From Toxoplasma gondii ME49 (taxonomy: Eukaryota; Apicomplexa; Conoidasida; Eucoccidiorida; Sarcocystidae): a DNA stretch of 64,000 bases. Each line of letters begins with the position of its first letter. The first letter of the stretch is position 1. This document shows positions 1 to 12,300 of the stretch, one piece after another. The stretch covers positions 4,189,529-4,253,528 of the forward strand of contig NC_031480.1 in NCBI RefSeq assembly GCF_000006565.2. The letters run 5' to 3'. The notes beneath the pieces were generated by a model. The model did no database searches, was not told where the DNA came from, and saw only the letters and a list, made by a program, of their open reading frames with translations. A program made the position numbers and the translations under genes.

Positions 1-20
1 TGTATGGAAATGTAGATGTA

Positions 21-22
21 TA

Positions 23-52
<30 letters not shown>
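21..52. repeat. (TA)n/(GATA)n microsatellite
   Basis: A short TA dinucleotide run passes directly into five or six GATA units. It lies upstream of, or in an intron of, the OB-fold gene whose first visible exon begins at 200. Confidence 0.85.
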
Positions 53-54
<2 letters not shown>

Positions 55-199
55 AGAAACTATGCACATCGATACACATGTGGATATATGGGGGGAATGC
101 ATGTGATGCAAGCAAATTGAGTCTAAAAACCTTCCGTTTATCGGGGCTTTCTCACTTGTATGTTTCCCAAATTTCTCACGGCATGATCTCGCTCTGCAG

Positions 200-1425
200 C
201 GCGACCGGACATTCCCCAGTGGCAGGACAAGCCGGGAGGGGCACATGGTGGTTGGCGACGAAAGCGCTGTCATTACACTCAAGTAAGTGTTTGGAACGCG
301 TATCTTTCTGCCAGACACATTCAAAGCTAAACGCTTTATTTGTGTCTGCGTGCGAACTGGATTCTCTCTTCATCGTTCTGTCTCAAGGTGTATCGATCTC
401 TTTTTCTTCCCCGCCGGTGGACATGTTCTGGCTGTAGTTCATGTTTGAACGGATACACTGGCAGTCAGTTTATGTAATAGGGAACACGAAGCGGTACTTG
501 GTCAGAGGCACTAGCGAGGGGAGGGCGTTTGTTGCAAGCAAAGTTTGTTTTGCCTCTTTCAAGGAAGGAACATTTTTTTTTGAGGTATTTCCTTCCATGC
601 GCTTTACCTTCACACAGGCTGGTGGACCAGCAGATGGAACTGCCTGACGTCGAAGGCACACCGTTGCTGATCCGCAACGGGCTGATCAGCATGGAGGAGG
701 GACATATGAAGCTCGTCGTCGATCGCTGGGGAAAAATCATGTAGGCGACGAACAGTTTCTCCCCTTGAGGGTGACGCCTCTCGTTTAATAAGGAATCGCT
801 TCTGGCCGAGCTATCTAAATATTTTGCATGCACATCTGTGATCACTTGCGTTTATCTTCACATAGTAGACAATATAGATGTGTGTATATGTATAGTGGTG
901 TATAGTGTTGCATATACTTAAATATGCATAGATGCATGTGTCGCCACTTGCGTCTTTTTGACAGTATATCCAAATCGGTATATGTGTGTCTCTCTCTGTC
1001 CACGTTTATCATCACAGATACACCTGTCTGTTGGATTGCATCCTTTTTTGTCTCTGAGTTCTACACCTGTAGTTGACTCTCCGTAGGTGTACGCGTTGTG
1101 TGGTACAGACATTGACGGTTTCGCTCGACAGGGTGCAGTGGAACGCAGGTGTGTTTTGGCTTTTCGGGATCCCCGAAGTTCTCTCGTTCCAATGCGTGGT
1201 GGCTGGATATGCGTCTTCAGCTCTGACATCCCCGAGGCGGAGAAGGAGAGCTTCAATTTCACTGTGAACAGCGCGCGCGACATGTCTGCAACCGAGTACG
1301 AGCTCGTCGTCCTTAAGGAAGACGGCGAAGAAGGCGAGAGTGGCGCTGCGCCGGGCGGCGGCCGTGGGCGAGGCGGCCGGGGGCGGGGCCGAGGCCGCAG
1401 AGGCCTGGGAAGAGGAAGGCGGTGA
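200..1425 (+). CDS. OB-fold nucleic-acid-binding protein with RGG tail, 5' partial
   Basis: Three exons, 200-282, 618-740 and 1221-1425, join in consistent phase and give the last 136 residues. Junctions are ctgcag|..|gtaagt, cacag|..|gtaggc and cttcag. The start is missing: the exon at 200 opens after a good acceptor, so at least one exon lies left of the window. The visible part has VGDESAVITLK, then GHMKLVVDRWGKI, then SATEYELVVL. This is the strand order of the plant-type single OB-fold proteins (Arabidopsis At4g28440-like, related to SOSS-B/hSSB), which bind single-stranded DNA or RNA. The last 25 or so residues are almost only Gly and Arg, an RGG box usual for RNA binding and arginine methylation. 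The fold is clear from family knowledge; the ligand is inferred. Confidence 0.85.
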
Positions 1426-4073
1426 ACGGGAGGAGGCGTGTAGGAGGCGCGATGGGAGAAGAACAGGAGACACCAGCGCGAGGCGAAGGAGACGGACGTT
1501 GCGGCAAAATAAGAGCAAGAGACAGAAGGCCGTGCGAAAAGAGGAAGTCTGTCTGTGCTGGGGAAGAAGGGAGCTGTGGATAGAATATGCGGAGTTTTGA
1601 TTAAGGTCCATGGAACGGAAACGGAAGCCCAGTATCGTCGGTCTTCGTGCTGTTTGTCCTCTCTTTGCGTTGACCGTTGCGTAGACGCACCGCCGCATGT
1701 GTGGATGAGTCAAAGAGGATAGAGGTATGGAAAGAAGAATGAAACGGGAGGGTGGGGGGAGGGGTGGGGGAGGAGGTGAAAGGCGAGAGCAGTGCATGCT
1801 ACAAGGAAATGCTAGTTTTTGGTGTGAGGAACGGCTATCTGGAAACGGGGGTCTGGAGTGGAGATGCACGAGCACAGAGAGGTGGACGGGAAGGCGAGTG
1901 TCTGCGATTCGCGAAGAGAGGGACGCACGTGAAACACAAACGACCGATGCTCAAAGCGAACCGACAGCAAACGAAAGTTGGGATGTCCTACATGTGTGGA
2001 TAGGTCGCCGTTTCTTGGCGCCTCTGATCACACAATTTTTTGAGTCTGCATTTATCAAATGTAGTTTTACCCCGCGAACAAAGTGACCCGCGGCGACGGA
2101 GAGTGACAGCGCGGGGAACGGAGACACACGCCTCGACACCCTGCTGCTTCTCTCTTCACGACGGTATCCGTGCCTGCCAAACTCGCCTTTTTGTGTATCC
2201 ATTTGGGCAGAATTGGGGTGTATGTACAGTTGCGCGTGTGTATGATGCTTGCGAAGATCTGTGGCGTGGTATTTGCATCTTCCCTCAAACAAGGCCACGC
2301 ACACCGTTGCCTCTTGCCAGGTCGCCAGCGCACGGCCTGCTCTCTCGCAGAAAGAGTTTCTTCGTTGCGCATAGGCTTGCCGAGGCGTGAACTCTTGTTT
2401 ATGTCGCAGCTGTGTAGGCCAGATGTGGATCGACATCTTTACCTGTGCAAAATGTCTATTTAAGATATGGATTCGCGTATTTGTTTCGCTCGCTGCGACC
2501 CGAATGCCCGCCGATGGTGGCCACCAGTGGCGGCTATTATGTACACACGACGGGAAGACACGAAGACGAGAGGCGACCGGTGTGAGAAGGCACTTTGGGA
2601 AAAGGGAACCGAAAGGTCGAAACACCCGGACGAGAGGGGACAGCTGAAGAAACCAAGAACTCCGATCGAAAGAGACACAAAGGCAAAAAGCGTGGTCCGA
2701 TGTCGTGCAGTTGTCAGGGCGGTCTTTGCGGTCTTCTGGCGTCTGCGAGGTAAAGTACTCGTGAAAACGGGGCGCTGTTGGTGCATGCGCTGCCTTTTTT
2801 GCTTAGCGCGAGCGCCGATACGACACTGACGACAAAGCCAAAAGAGAGGAAAAAGGGCGGCCGTTCTTGAAACGCGTTCTTGATGGGTCGAAAGGACGAC
2901 ACCGTTCCGTGCGTGAACGTCCCCAAGCGGCATCGTATCTGAAGGCCCGCTGGAGGCAGGGGTGCGTATTTCCAGAGTGGCCAACTGTGAAGGGAAGTGG
3001 GGCCGGAGTGTGTGTCACTAGCCTGTCAGCATGCTAAGTGCGTCTTGATGGAGCCCAATTCTGCAGACCGTTATGCTAATCTGTCATCCGCTGGACGGTT
3101 GTATATCGGTCGCCCGTTGACGAAGAAGCAAATGCGTCCCCGGGGTCTCAAACACTTTTCACGATTCAAGTTTTCACCGTGCCCCGTCTCCGTGGCCGCC
3201 CCAACTGCTTCCGCACAACGGGCATTTGCACGTTTTCCTTTCCCTCCTTCGTCAAAAGCAACAGGACTCTGGTGGTTTCAGTGTGTGGTCCCTCTACTCA
3301 AAGCTGCAGCTACGTTTCCGCTGGTGCCTGTCTCGTTTTGCAACACAAGTGAGGCCTCGTCTCTCGCTAGCTTTCCGTACATTTTCTCTATTCTGGAAAA
3401 CAAAGACGAACGCTGAAGTTAACGGAAAGTCGTGAACCGAGCGATGATGGAAAAAACAGGACTAGAGGTGTCTTCACACAGAGAGAAAACCTGGAGCGTG
3501 CCCACATTCGCTGCTCATCTCTGTCTCACCAACACCCCGTAAGAGGAAGTTTGTCCCTCTGTCTGCACGACTGAAAAGATCAGTTGCACGCATCTACCAG
3601 TTGTTAAGTGCGTCTCTTGTCGCGGCGCCACATTCAGTACATTAACGAAAAACGGTATTGACTTTGAAAAACTGTTCTGAATCAACACGCACCAGAGGTG
3701 TCTTTGAGCCGCTCAGAGCTCGCAGAAGAGAAAGTGCTTACATTGTTGAGCAGCACGGACGACAGCACAGTTGTTCTATCGGCGTATGTTACTGAAGAAG
3801 CGCTTATTCTAGAGAGTACAAAGGGACGGAACACAACGAGTTTCACGGATTGACGCACTGAATGTGAAATACACATTGAACGGGACATAACCCAGATACA
3901 AATACCACTGCACGCGCCTATGGACATACTTGTTATCCACATTGGCATCCCCGCCATTTTGAAAGTAAATGCGTTTTCACTCACACTGTACGATTTGGAC
4001 GCGTTAACAAAACGCAGTGCTGGCACACCACTCCTTCAAACACAGACTGTTGTCTTGACAAGGCGATCAAGTT
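1426..4073. other. Intergenic, no gene seen
   Basis: This holds the 3' flank of the OB-fold gene and about 2.6 kb in which no exon with conserved sequence or good codon structure was found on either strand. There is a G-rich purine stretch near 1745-1780. Long open frames on the minus strand (for example 1012-1875) are antisense shadows or compositional. A small minus-strand frame at 3682-4026 has no recognisable features. Confidence 0.5.
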
Positions 4074-5081
4074 TCATCGCGGGCCAGCAGCGCTATCGTG
4101 TGTCTGGCCACTCTCTCGACCTCCACGGCCTCTAAATACAAGTGTTTTCCGATTTGACCCGTCCTTTGAAGGTTCATCTCCCGTCTTCCTTCGTCGTTCT
4201 GCAATTCTGTGCAAACTTTTCGGCGGCGATCCCTCTGCGACTACAACATTACCGAGCTCCACGCTATGGGCCGGGACCAACGCCATGGGGTCGCCTCCTA
4301 ATGTGGAAGAAGACATCACTAGATTAGCAACACCCGTATTCACAGATTCCTCGTGGTATGAAGTGTTGATGGTTTTGACAGGTTGTTGGCTGGCCGACGA
4401 GAGCGAAGACGAGGAGGCCGCTTTGTCTCCGTGCGGAATGTGGGTGCCTGGTCCGTCCGTATATTTGCGAGACATGGGCCTTTTTATTTTCTTGCTCGAT
4501 GTGGTCTTGTCCTCGTTAGTGCCCTGTGTTTGGATGCGCGCGACGGGAAAAAACACCGAGGATCCTCTTTCCTCATGTTCCTCCCCTCGACGGAAAAAGC
4601 TTTGTTGTACACCCCGCTTCTGCCAGTGGATCCACTGTCGCAGCGCTGAGGGGGGAAGGCTGGCTACAAATTCTGCTTTTGCTTGGGAAATCAAAAGGGC
4701 AAAATCTTCCGGTCCTGACAGATCGACAGCGTAGTCATGTAAAGTGTCGAAAGGGGCACCCCCTATGGCTATGGCAGGAGTAGACGCCAGGAAAGGATCT
4801 CGTGTCCATGTTTTCGTAGGGTTGTGCTGAGATGTAGTAGCAGTGGGAGAAGTAGACTCTGAAGCTTCTGATGAGAAGCTTTCCGCGTCGTCTTCCAGGG
4901 GATTAAACAATTCTAAAGATTTGAGTCCTGTAACAATGATCTCGTCTGCCGACGCGAAGCTTGCATCGGACACTTGACCAAAGGGAATCCCGTTCACGAA
5001 CAAGATTGCCTCACGAAGCACAGAAACCATCGTCAGCACGCTGGTATAAATCAGCGAGTGAATCACAGTTCTGACTTCCAT
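4074..5081 (-). CDS. Hypothetical protein, single-exon open frame of 335 codons
   Basis: An ATG at 5081 opens 335 codons ending in TGA at 4074. The N-terminus has a hydrophobic stretch (about residues 5-30, IHSLIYTSVLTMVSVLREAI) that could be a signal anchor. The rest is hydrophilic and rich in Ser, Glu and Lys, with acidic (EDDAESFSSEASES) and basic (RRRKTGDEPSKDG) patches typical of low-complexity coccidian proteins. No family was recognised. It is the best open frame in a 7 kb gene-poor stretch. It may instead be one exon of a longer gene: no splice sites or neighbours were found that decide this. Confidence 0.4.
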   Translation of the reverse strand: MEVRTVIHSLIYTSVLTMVSVLREAILFVNGIPFGQVSDASFASADEIIVTGLKSLELFNPLEDDAESFSSEASESTSPTATTSQHNPTKTWTRDPFLASTPAIAIGGAPFDTLHDYAVDLSGPEDFALLISQAKAEFVASLPPSALRQWIHWQKRGVQQSFFRRGEEHEERGSSVFFPVARIQTQGTNEDKTTSSKKIKRPMSRKYTDGPGTHIPHGDKAASSSSLSSASQQPVKTINTSYHEESVNTGVANLVMSSSTLGGDPMALVPAHSVELGNVVVAEGSPPKSLHRIAERRRKTGDEPSKDGSNRKTLVFRGRGGRESGQTHDSAAGPR

Positions 5082-6433
5082 TGTAGAAGGGAAAATGGCA
5101 CACCTCTGAACTGGGCGACAACTGTGTGCGTTTCAGTTGATCCTGTGGGCAAGAAGCAGAATCCCCGTCAGATGCAACGCTTTTCGAGCTTTACCCTCTT
5201 TCAGTCGTGCCTCCTGTACTGGGAAAGATGGTTATACTTCATTCCTCTCCCAGACGAAACTCGGTTCATTCATGTAGTGTTCTGTGGCAGTGCGAACGAG
5301 GTGACAGAAGACCTGCGAATTGTGAAAGCCTGGCCTCAATGCATTCCTCTAAACAGAGGATCTAGAGTATTTGATGCCAGGTTTCCGTTGTAACACACGC
5401 TCTTCTCAGTTGCTTGTCGGTTTTCACAGGGGGGAAAGGATCTCAAGCAAATTCATCACCATTGTTCTTTCTGAACGTCTGTCACCTCGCGGATAAGCCA
5501 GCGACCGCGGGCGATTGACAGCTAGCTATGCATTCACTCTGGGCGTGCTCGTCGTGCGTCGTCGCAGCCTCTCCCCCCTGCCTTCTTTCTTCCCAGCCTC
5601 CACGTTTGAGTACAGATTCAATTAACGACACACAGAAAGACCTCGGTGTGTTATCATTTTGACCGAGAAGAGCATGTTGTTTAAGGACAGGAGGCAGCAG
5701 TTGTCTATCGACCTTCGTATACTTGTTTGTCGCACAAATATATCGAACAAACCAATCGTTGCTCAACCATATTGAACCACAGTTCCACGGTCTGTTGTAA
5801 TGAACCACTGGACGGTACAACCCATCTTGAAGCTGCCGGTGCCAAGCATGAATCCGTCCACAAACCAGGACGTCGATTGAGCAGAAGGCTTGCTGCATTA
5901 CGTTCTATAGGCAACGATATTTCCCTTCAATGAGACGACCAATGGTCGGTCACTCAACATGGATACATGAAGGCAGAGGGAGACTGCATCAGACAGAAAA
6001 CGTGTATGATCGTTCAAACGATGTCTGGGTACATAGCGTGTCCGTGTTCGTACGCTGCTGGACCCACTGAAGTGCCACGGCTAGCCTTCGAGCGCAAAAA
6101 GTCCAACAGATTCCGTGCTGAGGTCCAGAAAGAGTAGTCGTCGTTCACACAACAATTATTCCTTCACCAATCCGTTTCTTCGACGGAAGACGGAAACCTT
6201 TCAAGCTCTTTCTGAACTCGCTGCGCTATGCCATTCGATTCGGGAAACATGAACCCGTTCTGGTTGTTCGACTTCCTGGGATGCTGCCAGGCAGGCTTGC
6301 GAGCAACTGTATAGCGGTTGTGCCACTATTCCAGGCTGAGCGGCAGTTTTGCGTCTATCAGGACCACTGCTGAAACATCGACAGAAAACGACCTGCAGCT
6401 GTCCTCCTTTGCTATGTCGCCATATTTCTTCAG
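5082..6433. other. No gene assigned
   Basis: Small open frames occur on both strands (for example 5482-5898 minus and 4974-5393 plus). None has conserved motifs or a pair of matching splice sites. Upstream exons of the candidate plus-strand gene ending at 6846 would lie here if it is real. Confidence 0.35.
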
Positions 6434-6846
6434 GATCCCCCACTGTCGGTAGCACAACCGAATTGGTGGGAGGACCTGCATCCACCAACAGAGGTGAGCA
6501 CAGGGACACCCAGAAATCGCGTGCTGTCGTCAGTCTCACACGACCACAATTTGAACCGCCAGCCAGGTCGACATTTACCGAAGCCGTAACACACCTCCAC
6601 AGCAACGTTCACTCTTTTCAATCCTGCTGTTCTTTGCTTGCAGGTGGATGGTGCTGCGCGAGCTCCGCCGCGGGTTCGGCAGCCGGAACGCTGCGCTGGG
6701 TGCCGCAGACGAAGGGGATGCACGTCCTGGTGCTTCTTCCGTTTGTGTCTGATGCAACGGAGTGTGTCGGTCGTGTGTTGACCGTTCTTTTTACGTTTTC
6801 ACTGTTGCCTTCAGGCGTTGTACTGAGTCTAGTGTGCACGTCCTGA
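6434..6846 (+). CDS. Candidate 3' exons of a plus-strand gene with a hydrophobic C-terminus
   Basis: Candidate exons 6434-6493 and 6644-6846 are bounded by ttcttcag|, |gtgagc and ttgcttgcag| and match in phase. The intervening 150 bp are also open in the same frame, so an unspliced reading is possible. The predicted end has an Ala/Ser/Gly segment (ASSAAGSAAG), a short polar stretch and a final hydrophobic run of about 20 residues (VLTVLFTFSLLPSGVVLSL) followed by only four residues. That arrangement resembles a tail anchor or a GPI-attachment signal. No family was recognised and the start was not found. The evidence is splice phase and composition only. Confidence 0.33.
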
Positions 6847-7895
6847 CCTGTGAGAGAACGTGTCTGTCGGTGTCACATTCGTTGTGTCGTGGGATTTATG
6901 CGAAATAAACCGATTCAGTCATGGGTTTGCGTTTAAAAACGGCAATCGTCTTCAAAGCCTTCGCTGAAGGACAGCGTGATTCTTCGGGTGTGAAGAAACA
7001 ACACGGTCTCGCCACTCTGGCCCAGCCTACTATGATGCTCTCTTGTCTTTCATAAACAAAGGACGAGACTAAGACAGAACAGAGTCCGTAGAATGACGCG
7101 ACTCACATCTGTACCCGTCTGTTCAGAGGTAGGAGGGTTGTTTCTCTGTGCCAGTTCGCCTGAAACTGATTATGGAAGTCAAACCACAGCGCCCTGAATC
7201 GGAGCACGCGATAATCAATCGGACGGTGCCCACCTCGCTAAAAAAAGACGTGTCGCTTTCTCTAATGTCAGAAAGAGAGCCAGGACACAAAACCTTGTTA
7301 ATGCTTTCCAATAAAAGCTCCTTCGTCCAAATGCTGCAGCACGAAAGGGGGGCGCATGCGCAAACGAAAGTTCCGCCGCCATCCATTGAACCACTTCTGT
7401 GCTTCCGGCAGATAGAAGAGAATGGTTTCCACACAGTGTTACTCGTCCAGGAAAGAGCAACAGAGAGTCCACCGCACACGTGTGAACAAATACAGATATT
7501 CACATGTACCACTGCCACACACACGCACGCATGTAGATACTACAGGACAGAATCCGAAAGAACGTTGACTGCACGAGTCAAACCTTTTTACGTCGAACGC
7601 TCTCTACCTCTCGCGAGAACCACACCTGTGCAACAAACGCGCTACGTCCCACACACAATTGTTGACCGGAAACCTGTTCCACAACTGATGCGGCCCCTCC
7701 CTGCTCTTGCAGTCGTGCGAGTGTTAACGAGCAGGGAAACAAGTTTGAACGGGGGCTACGGCGAGTGTATGACAAAAACACAGGATGAGCCTACGCCGGC
7801 GAAACGCCATTACAGAGAAGAGGAAGCGGAAGGTGGAACGGCGATTCAAGGAAAATGAGCATGACACAAATTTTTCGACGCATGTGCCTACACAC
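6847..7895. other. No gene assigned
   Basis: This includes a plus-strand open frame of 236 codons (7148-7858) with no low-complexity bias, family motif or convincing start. It was not called because frames of this length arise by chance elsewhere in the window. Confidence 0.35.
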
Positions 7896-8050
7896 TCAGT
7901 GAGGTGTAAATACACCTGGGAACTTCCCTTGAGGTGTAAGTGCACCTTTGAGTTCATTTTCCGCGACGCGTCGACGTAGCTCGCTGTCCAGGTATCCGTC
8001 TTTCTTCATGTCGTTTAGTTCTTGGATACTACTTTCTGGCGCGGACTTCT
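7896..8050 (-). CDS. Candidate terminal exon of an unidentified minus-strand gene
   Basis: After a possible acceptor (gctgtag|) the frame reads SAPESSIQELNDMKKDGYLD and continues as a charged, helix-like segment (SELRRRVAENELKG) before ending in PGVFTPH and TGA at 7896. The amphipathic, Lys/Glu-rich character looks coding. The last 15 or so residues are encoded by two adjacent copies of the GGTGTA..TACACC palindrome, so the end of the frame may be non-coding repeat. It sits 1.3 kb beyond the PI-PLC stop, and PI-PLC closes well without it. No upstream exon was identified. Confidence 0.35.
7903..7946. repeat. Tandem pair of GGTGTA-NN-TACACC palindromes
   Basis: The first copy, GGTGTAAATACACC at 7903-7916, has perfect 6-bp arms. 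The second, GGTGTAAGTGCACC at 7933-7946, has one mismatch. They are the only closely spaced pair of this dispersed family in the window. Confidence 0.8.
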
Positions 8051-9053
8051 CTACAGCATGCCAGTGCTGTGCTCGGTTTCGCTCAACAAGGACGAGCGAG
8101 GAACCGATCGAAAAAAAGTAGAGTTCCACGCAAGGCGTGCAACTGATTTACCCGCGGGCCGCTGCACGCCACCGACAGAGTCTCGCCTGCTGAAACGTAG
8201 AAACAACGGCGTCTCTGAAGCGGTGTCACTCAAGACATTATGCAATACAAAAAATTCACCCCTGCATCTTTCCAGCGCCGCAGTCAACGGACTCTTTTTC
8301 CTCGAGTTCTTGTTTCTTGTTTTGCCACCGTAGTTGTTGCCGGCTTGCGGGCTTCGCGTTGCCGGCTCGGTGTCGTGTTGCCACGGCGCGCCCTCTGGCA
8401 TTTTGAGATCTTTCGTTGCCTGTTGTATTCGCCTGCTTCATTCCTACCGCACACTTGGCGCTGTGCGCGCGCGCCTTTCTCTCCTGCTGACTTTACGCTT
8501 ACACGCTGCCTCGTCCCTATCGCTCTGTCTCCTATCTCATCCTCCACCGTCTTGTGCCGTTGATGCACGGCGACCGACTCTAGCACAGCCGGAGCTCGAC
8601 GTATCAGACCATCCCCGCATGCAAGATACAATCGAAGACGTCGAAGGAGACTTCTACCAGACAATACCTATCGGATGTATCCATACACAATCCGTTTCAG
8701 ACCCTTCGTGTTTCACGAACAACCGCAGCCATATTTCTGCACACCGCGACTGCCTACCAATACCCGTTTTCTCATTTGTATTCACAAGCCAAGGCAATTG
8801 GAAATGCCTGTGGGCTTTCTTGTCTACGGGACTCCACGTGTACGTCTGCGGCACATGTCTTCATGCCATTCGAATTTAGGCATGCTTTACGTCTGTGCCT
8901 GGACGAGCGTTGGCTTGACAGCGCCCACATTCCGAAAGGACTTCTCTCGTCTCTGACAAATCACTTCTTCCTCTACAAGAAGACCGACTCGACCTCCTTC
9001 TTTCCTCTCGGCAGATATTCTCATATAAACACATGTGTGTATCTGTATTTGTC

Positions 9054-9109
<56 letters not shown>

Positions 9110-9336
9110 GACATGTGTGTGTATCAGCGGGCGTACAGGGCCTGTTGAAATGTGCCCTGAGGGGAATGGTGACTTCACACCAAGGCTCCCGGTGGAGGGG
9201 GTGTGTTCTCATCCTGGAAAGAGACTGCAGCTGAACAGAACACAAAACATCGGCAAACCCTGTTTTAGCATTTCCTAGCTGTGAACATGCGGCCTTGCGT
9301 CTACAAGTGTGAATCGGTGTATCTGAATCTGTTCTT
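8051..9336. other. 3' flank of the PI-PLC gene
   Basis: Downstream of the PI-PLC stop on the minus strand. It contains a long perfect (AT)n run at 9056-9106. The three plus-strand frames are fairly open between about 8520 and 8880, but none shows a conserved motif. Confidence 0.5.
9056..9106. repeat. (AT)n microsatellite
   Basis: About 25 uninterrupted AT units, 230 bp downstream of the PI-PLC stop codon. Self-complementary, so cruciform-prone and likely length-polymorphic. Confidence 0.95.
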
Positions 9337-12300
9337 TTAAACACCTGCAGTGAGGGGATTCTTACGGTTCCAGGTGTTGGTCGCATCATCCCGTTCGAGC
9401 GGGACGATACGAGAATAGACAAGGAGGCCTGTCCACCGAAGTCGACAGAATTTCCTGTCAAACAGAGGCACCCAACGGATCCTGAAAAAAAGACAAAAAC
9501 ACTCTACGGTCGAGGTGACAATCCTCTCCAACTCTGCGTCTCTGCGCCTCACAACGCTCTACGTTTTGTGTTCAGTTCCTTATCTAATAGAAATTCATTC
9601 AAGGCACAATACGAGACCTCAATACTCACCGGACACAAATGCCCTTACATCCATACACTATATATATATATACATATATATAAATGAAAGAACGCAAATG
9701 TATACAAGCATCAATAAATACACACACATATGCAGTTAGATAACGATATGCGCAATACCCTAAAAATTATATCTATAGGACATTATGTAGATTCGTGTAG
9801 CTGATCCTTGTATGTATCAACAGATATCTGCCTCTGTACACATGCACGTATGCATGTACGCCTGACTAGTAAATATTTTGAGATACATGCATTGAGTGAA
9901 AAAAGAATTTTTGTTTCCTTTTTTGGGAAAATTGCTGCTTTTTGGGAGCCGACCCTGGGCGAATTGCGTCGAAAGGAAAGCATGCAGCAGCAAGAAATTC
10001 GCTGCGAACAGAGTCCGCAGTCTGCACTTTGAACATGAGGAGAGCGACGGAGGGGGCGTGTACGATGAACTCGAATGTCGACTCTGGCGAGGACCATCTG
10101 AGAACCGAGAAACGGAGAGCCAAGGACGTCTTCTCGGAAAGAAGAAACACCGAAAAAAACTGCAGACCAGACACGCGCGCTCACCGAGGAGAGAGAAAAA
10201 GGAGAAAGAAGCGAGAGGAAGGGTGAGGAAAGAGATAGCAATGGAGGATGGAGAGAGATCAGATAGACGAAGATGCAGGGAAAAGAGATATAGAGGGAGA
10301 TCCCAGCGTCAAAAATAAGGTTACAGGAAAAGAGGGTGGGAGAGCGATGGAAAGCAGAAGCAACTGATTGAAACTCCAGTGAGAAGAACGAAGACCTATA
10401 CATAAGAGAGAAGGGAACTTCTGCAGAAGGGGGGCATACCTCGGATTAAATCCGTTGTTCATTACAGTGGGCGTGCGAAAGGCCTTTGTGTCCTCTGAGA
10501 GAAAGAGAGGAAACAGCAAGCAGTGTAACTACAGCCAACGGGGACAGATGCGAGGAAGCTGGCTTCGTTTCTCCAGCGCATACAGCACGAACAATTCGCT
10601 CTTCCAGGGTCCGGCAAAGAGCATCTCGTACCCTACCCCTTTCAGTCTCCAATCCATGCGCCGACGACGAAAACGCAGTGACTTGCATCAAATCAACTTT
10701 TTCTAGACACGGATGTTCCTGCAAAAGTGTCTACATTTCCACCTATATGCATTTACGTATATACGTAGCTATTCATACATGCGCTCATAAACGCATATAT
10801 ATATATATATATATATATGGTACATACATCCATAACATACATACATCTACATAGACAAATACGTGCTCACACATTCAGATATATACATATATATATATAT
10901 ATATATATGAAACGCTTTTTAAAGAGACTGGACTTGGCTGCTTGCGATGGCGTTATGTTTCGTTACCTTTTACGCCATGAATGGAGACGGAGACGAAGGG
11001 ACAGGAGAGATCAGTACTTTTCCGCGTTTTGATTTTATTAATCGTCGATGGGCCTTTCCAAGGATCCGTCACGGGGCGCGGAAGCTGGTGAGCCGACAGA
11101 ATCTGCATGCCGCAAACAAGCAGAGGGTCTGCATGTTTTTCGACAGGCCTTTCGACCCATCCACGCCATTTTATACATCGGTATCGATAAAAACAAATAT
11201 CTGCCTACGCAGACGTATCTGTTATGCTGTTCTCTATTTCCGTCCGCATTCGGATCTCGATCTCTCTGTCTCTGTCCCTTTACACTGCACAAGTGTAGAC
11301 AGGCGCGCGCGCAAAATGCGCCTCCGCTGTCCTCCTACCTTGATGGTGAAGTGGACGGGTGTTTCGCGACAAGCCGAGAGCTCGGCGAAAGCGGGGACGA
11401 ATGGACGCGCGGGATTTCGCATCATCTCAGGCTTCAGCACATAGCCCCCGGCAGGGCCTCCGTTGTCGAGAAATCTGCAGAAGCAAACGACATGTGGATC
11501 GTCTGTTTCTCCAAAGAAAGAGAGAAAGAAAGCGGACAGGGAGGGTCAGACCTGGAGGACAAAACGACGCACCATCTCCGACGGACAGGGAAGAGAAAGG
11601 GAGAGTACGAGAACAATGGCGACATGCGCTTTCTCGCGAGCAAGAAAAGACACGGCGACGTTGCCGGAGAGGCAGAGTGCAGAGGCCAGGAAGAAAAATG
11701 GAAGGCTTTGCTTTCCCCGCGGGTCTTCTTTTGCCCGCTTCCCTTTCCGTGACACCCTGCCTTTTTGTGGAACTTCTTTCGCGCCTTCCCCCTTTTCTCG
11801 GCTTCCTTCTGACCTCCGTGTGCCGGTCTGCCTTCTCTGCCTGCCTTTCTCCTCGATGTCTGTGCTAAGTTCGCCTTTCTTCTCTTCCGGCCCTAGCTTT
11901 CTGCATCGTGTTTTTGCGTCGTTTCGCCTCACCGGCCTTCGTTGAGAATCGTCGCACTGCCGAGAGACTGAAGATTCAGCGCCACTACCTGCGCGCCGAA
12001 GAGCCAGGGAACGACCGGACTGAAATTGCTGCTCTGGAGCCGTGTGCCTAAGAGACAGAAAGACGCAAAAGGCAGGAAAACGCGTTCAGAACGAGGAAGG
12101 AGACAGAACAGAGACACGGCGAGAAATGTGAGAGAGAAGAGAGAGACAAGGAGGAGAGACAAAAATCAGTGAGACAAGAAAGGAGCAAACACAGGGGGGA
12201 GAAAAAAAAAGAACGAAGAGCGACGAGAGGACCGACAGAGGGCAGAAGGCCTTGAGATGCAGACAGAAGAGGTAATAAGGAAACGAAAAAAAGGAACGGG

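Noticed and set aside
1012..1875. Minus-strand open frame of 287 codons
   Set aside because: It is antisense to the RGG-encoding last exon of the OB-fold gene; the Pro/Ala/Ser-rich reading is the complement of GGC/CGG codons.
7148..7858. Plus-strand open frame of 236 codons
   Set aside because: No motif, no convincing ATG context, and no splice partner. Similar chance frames occur elsewhere in the window.
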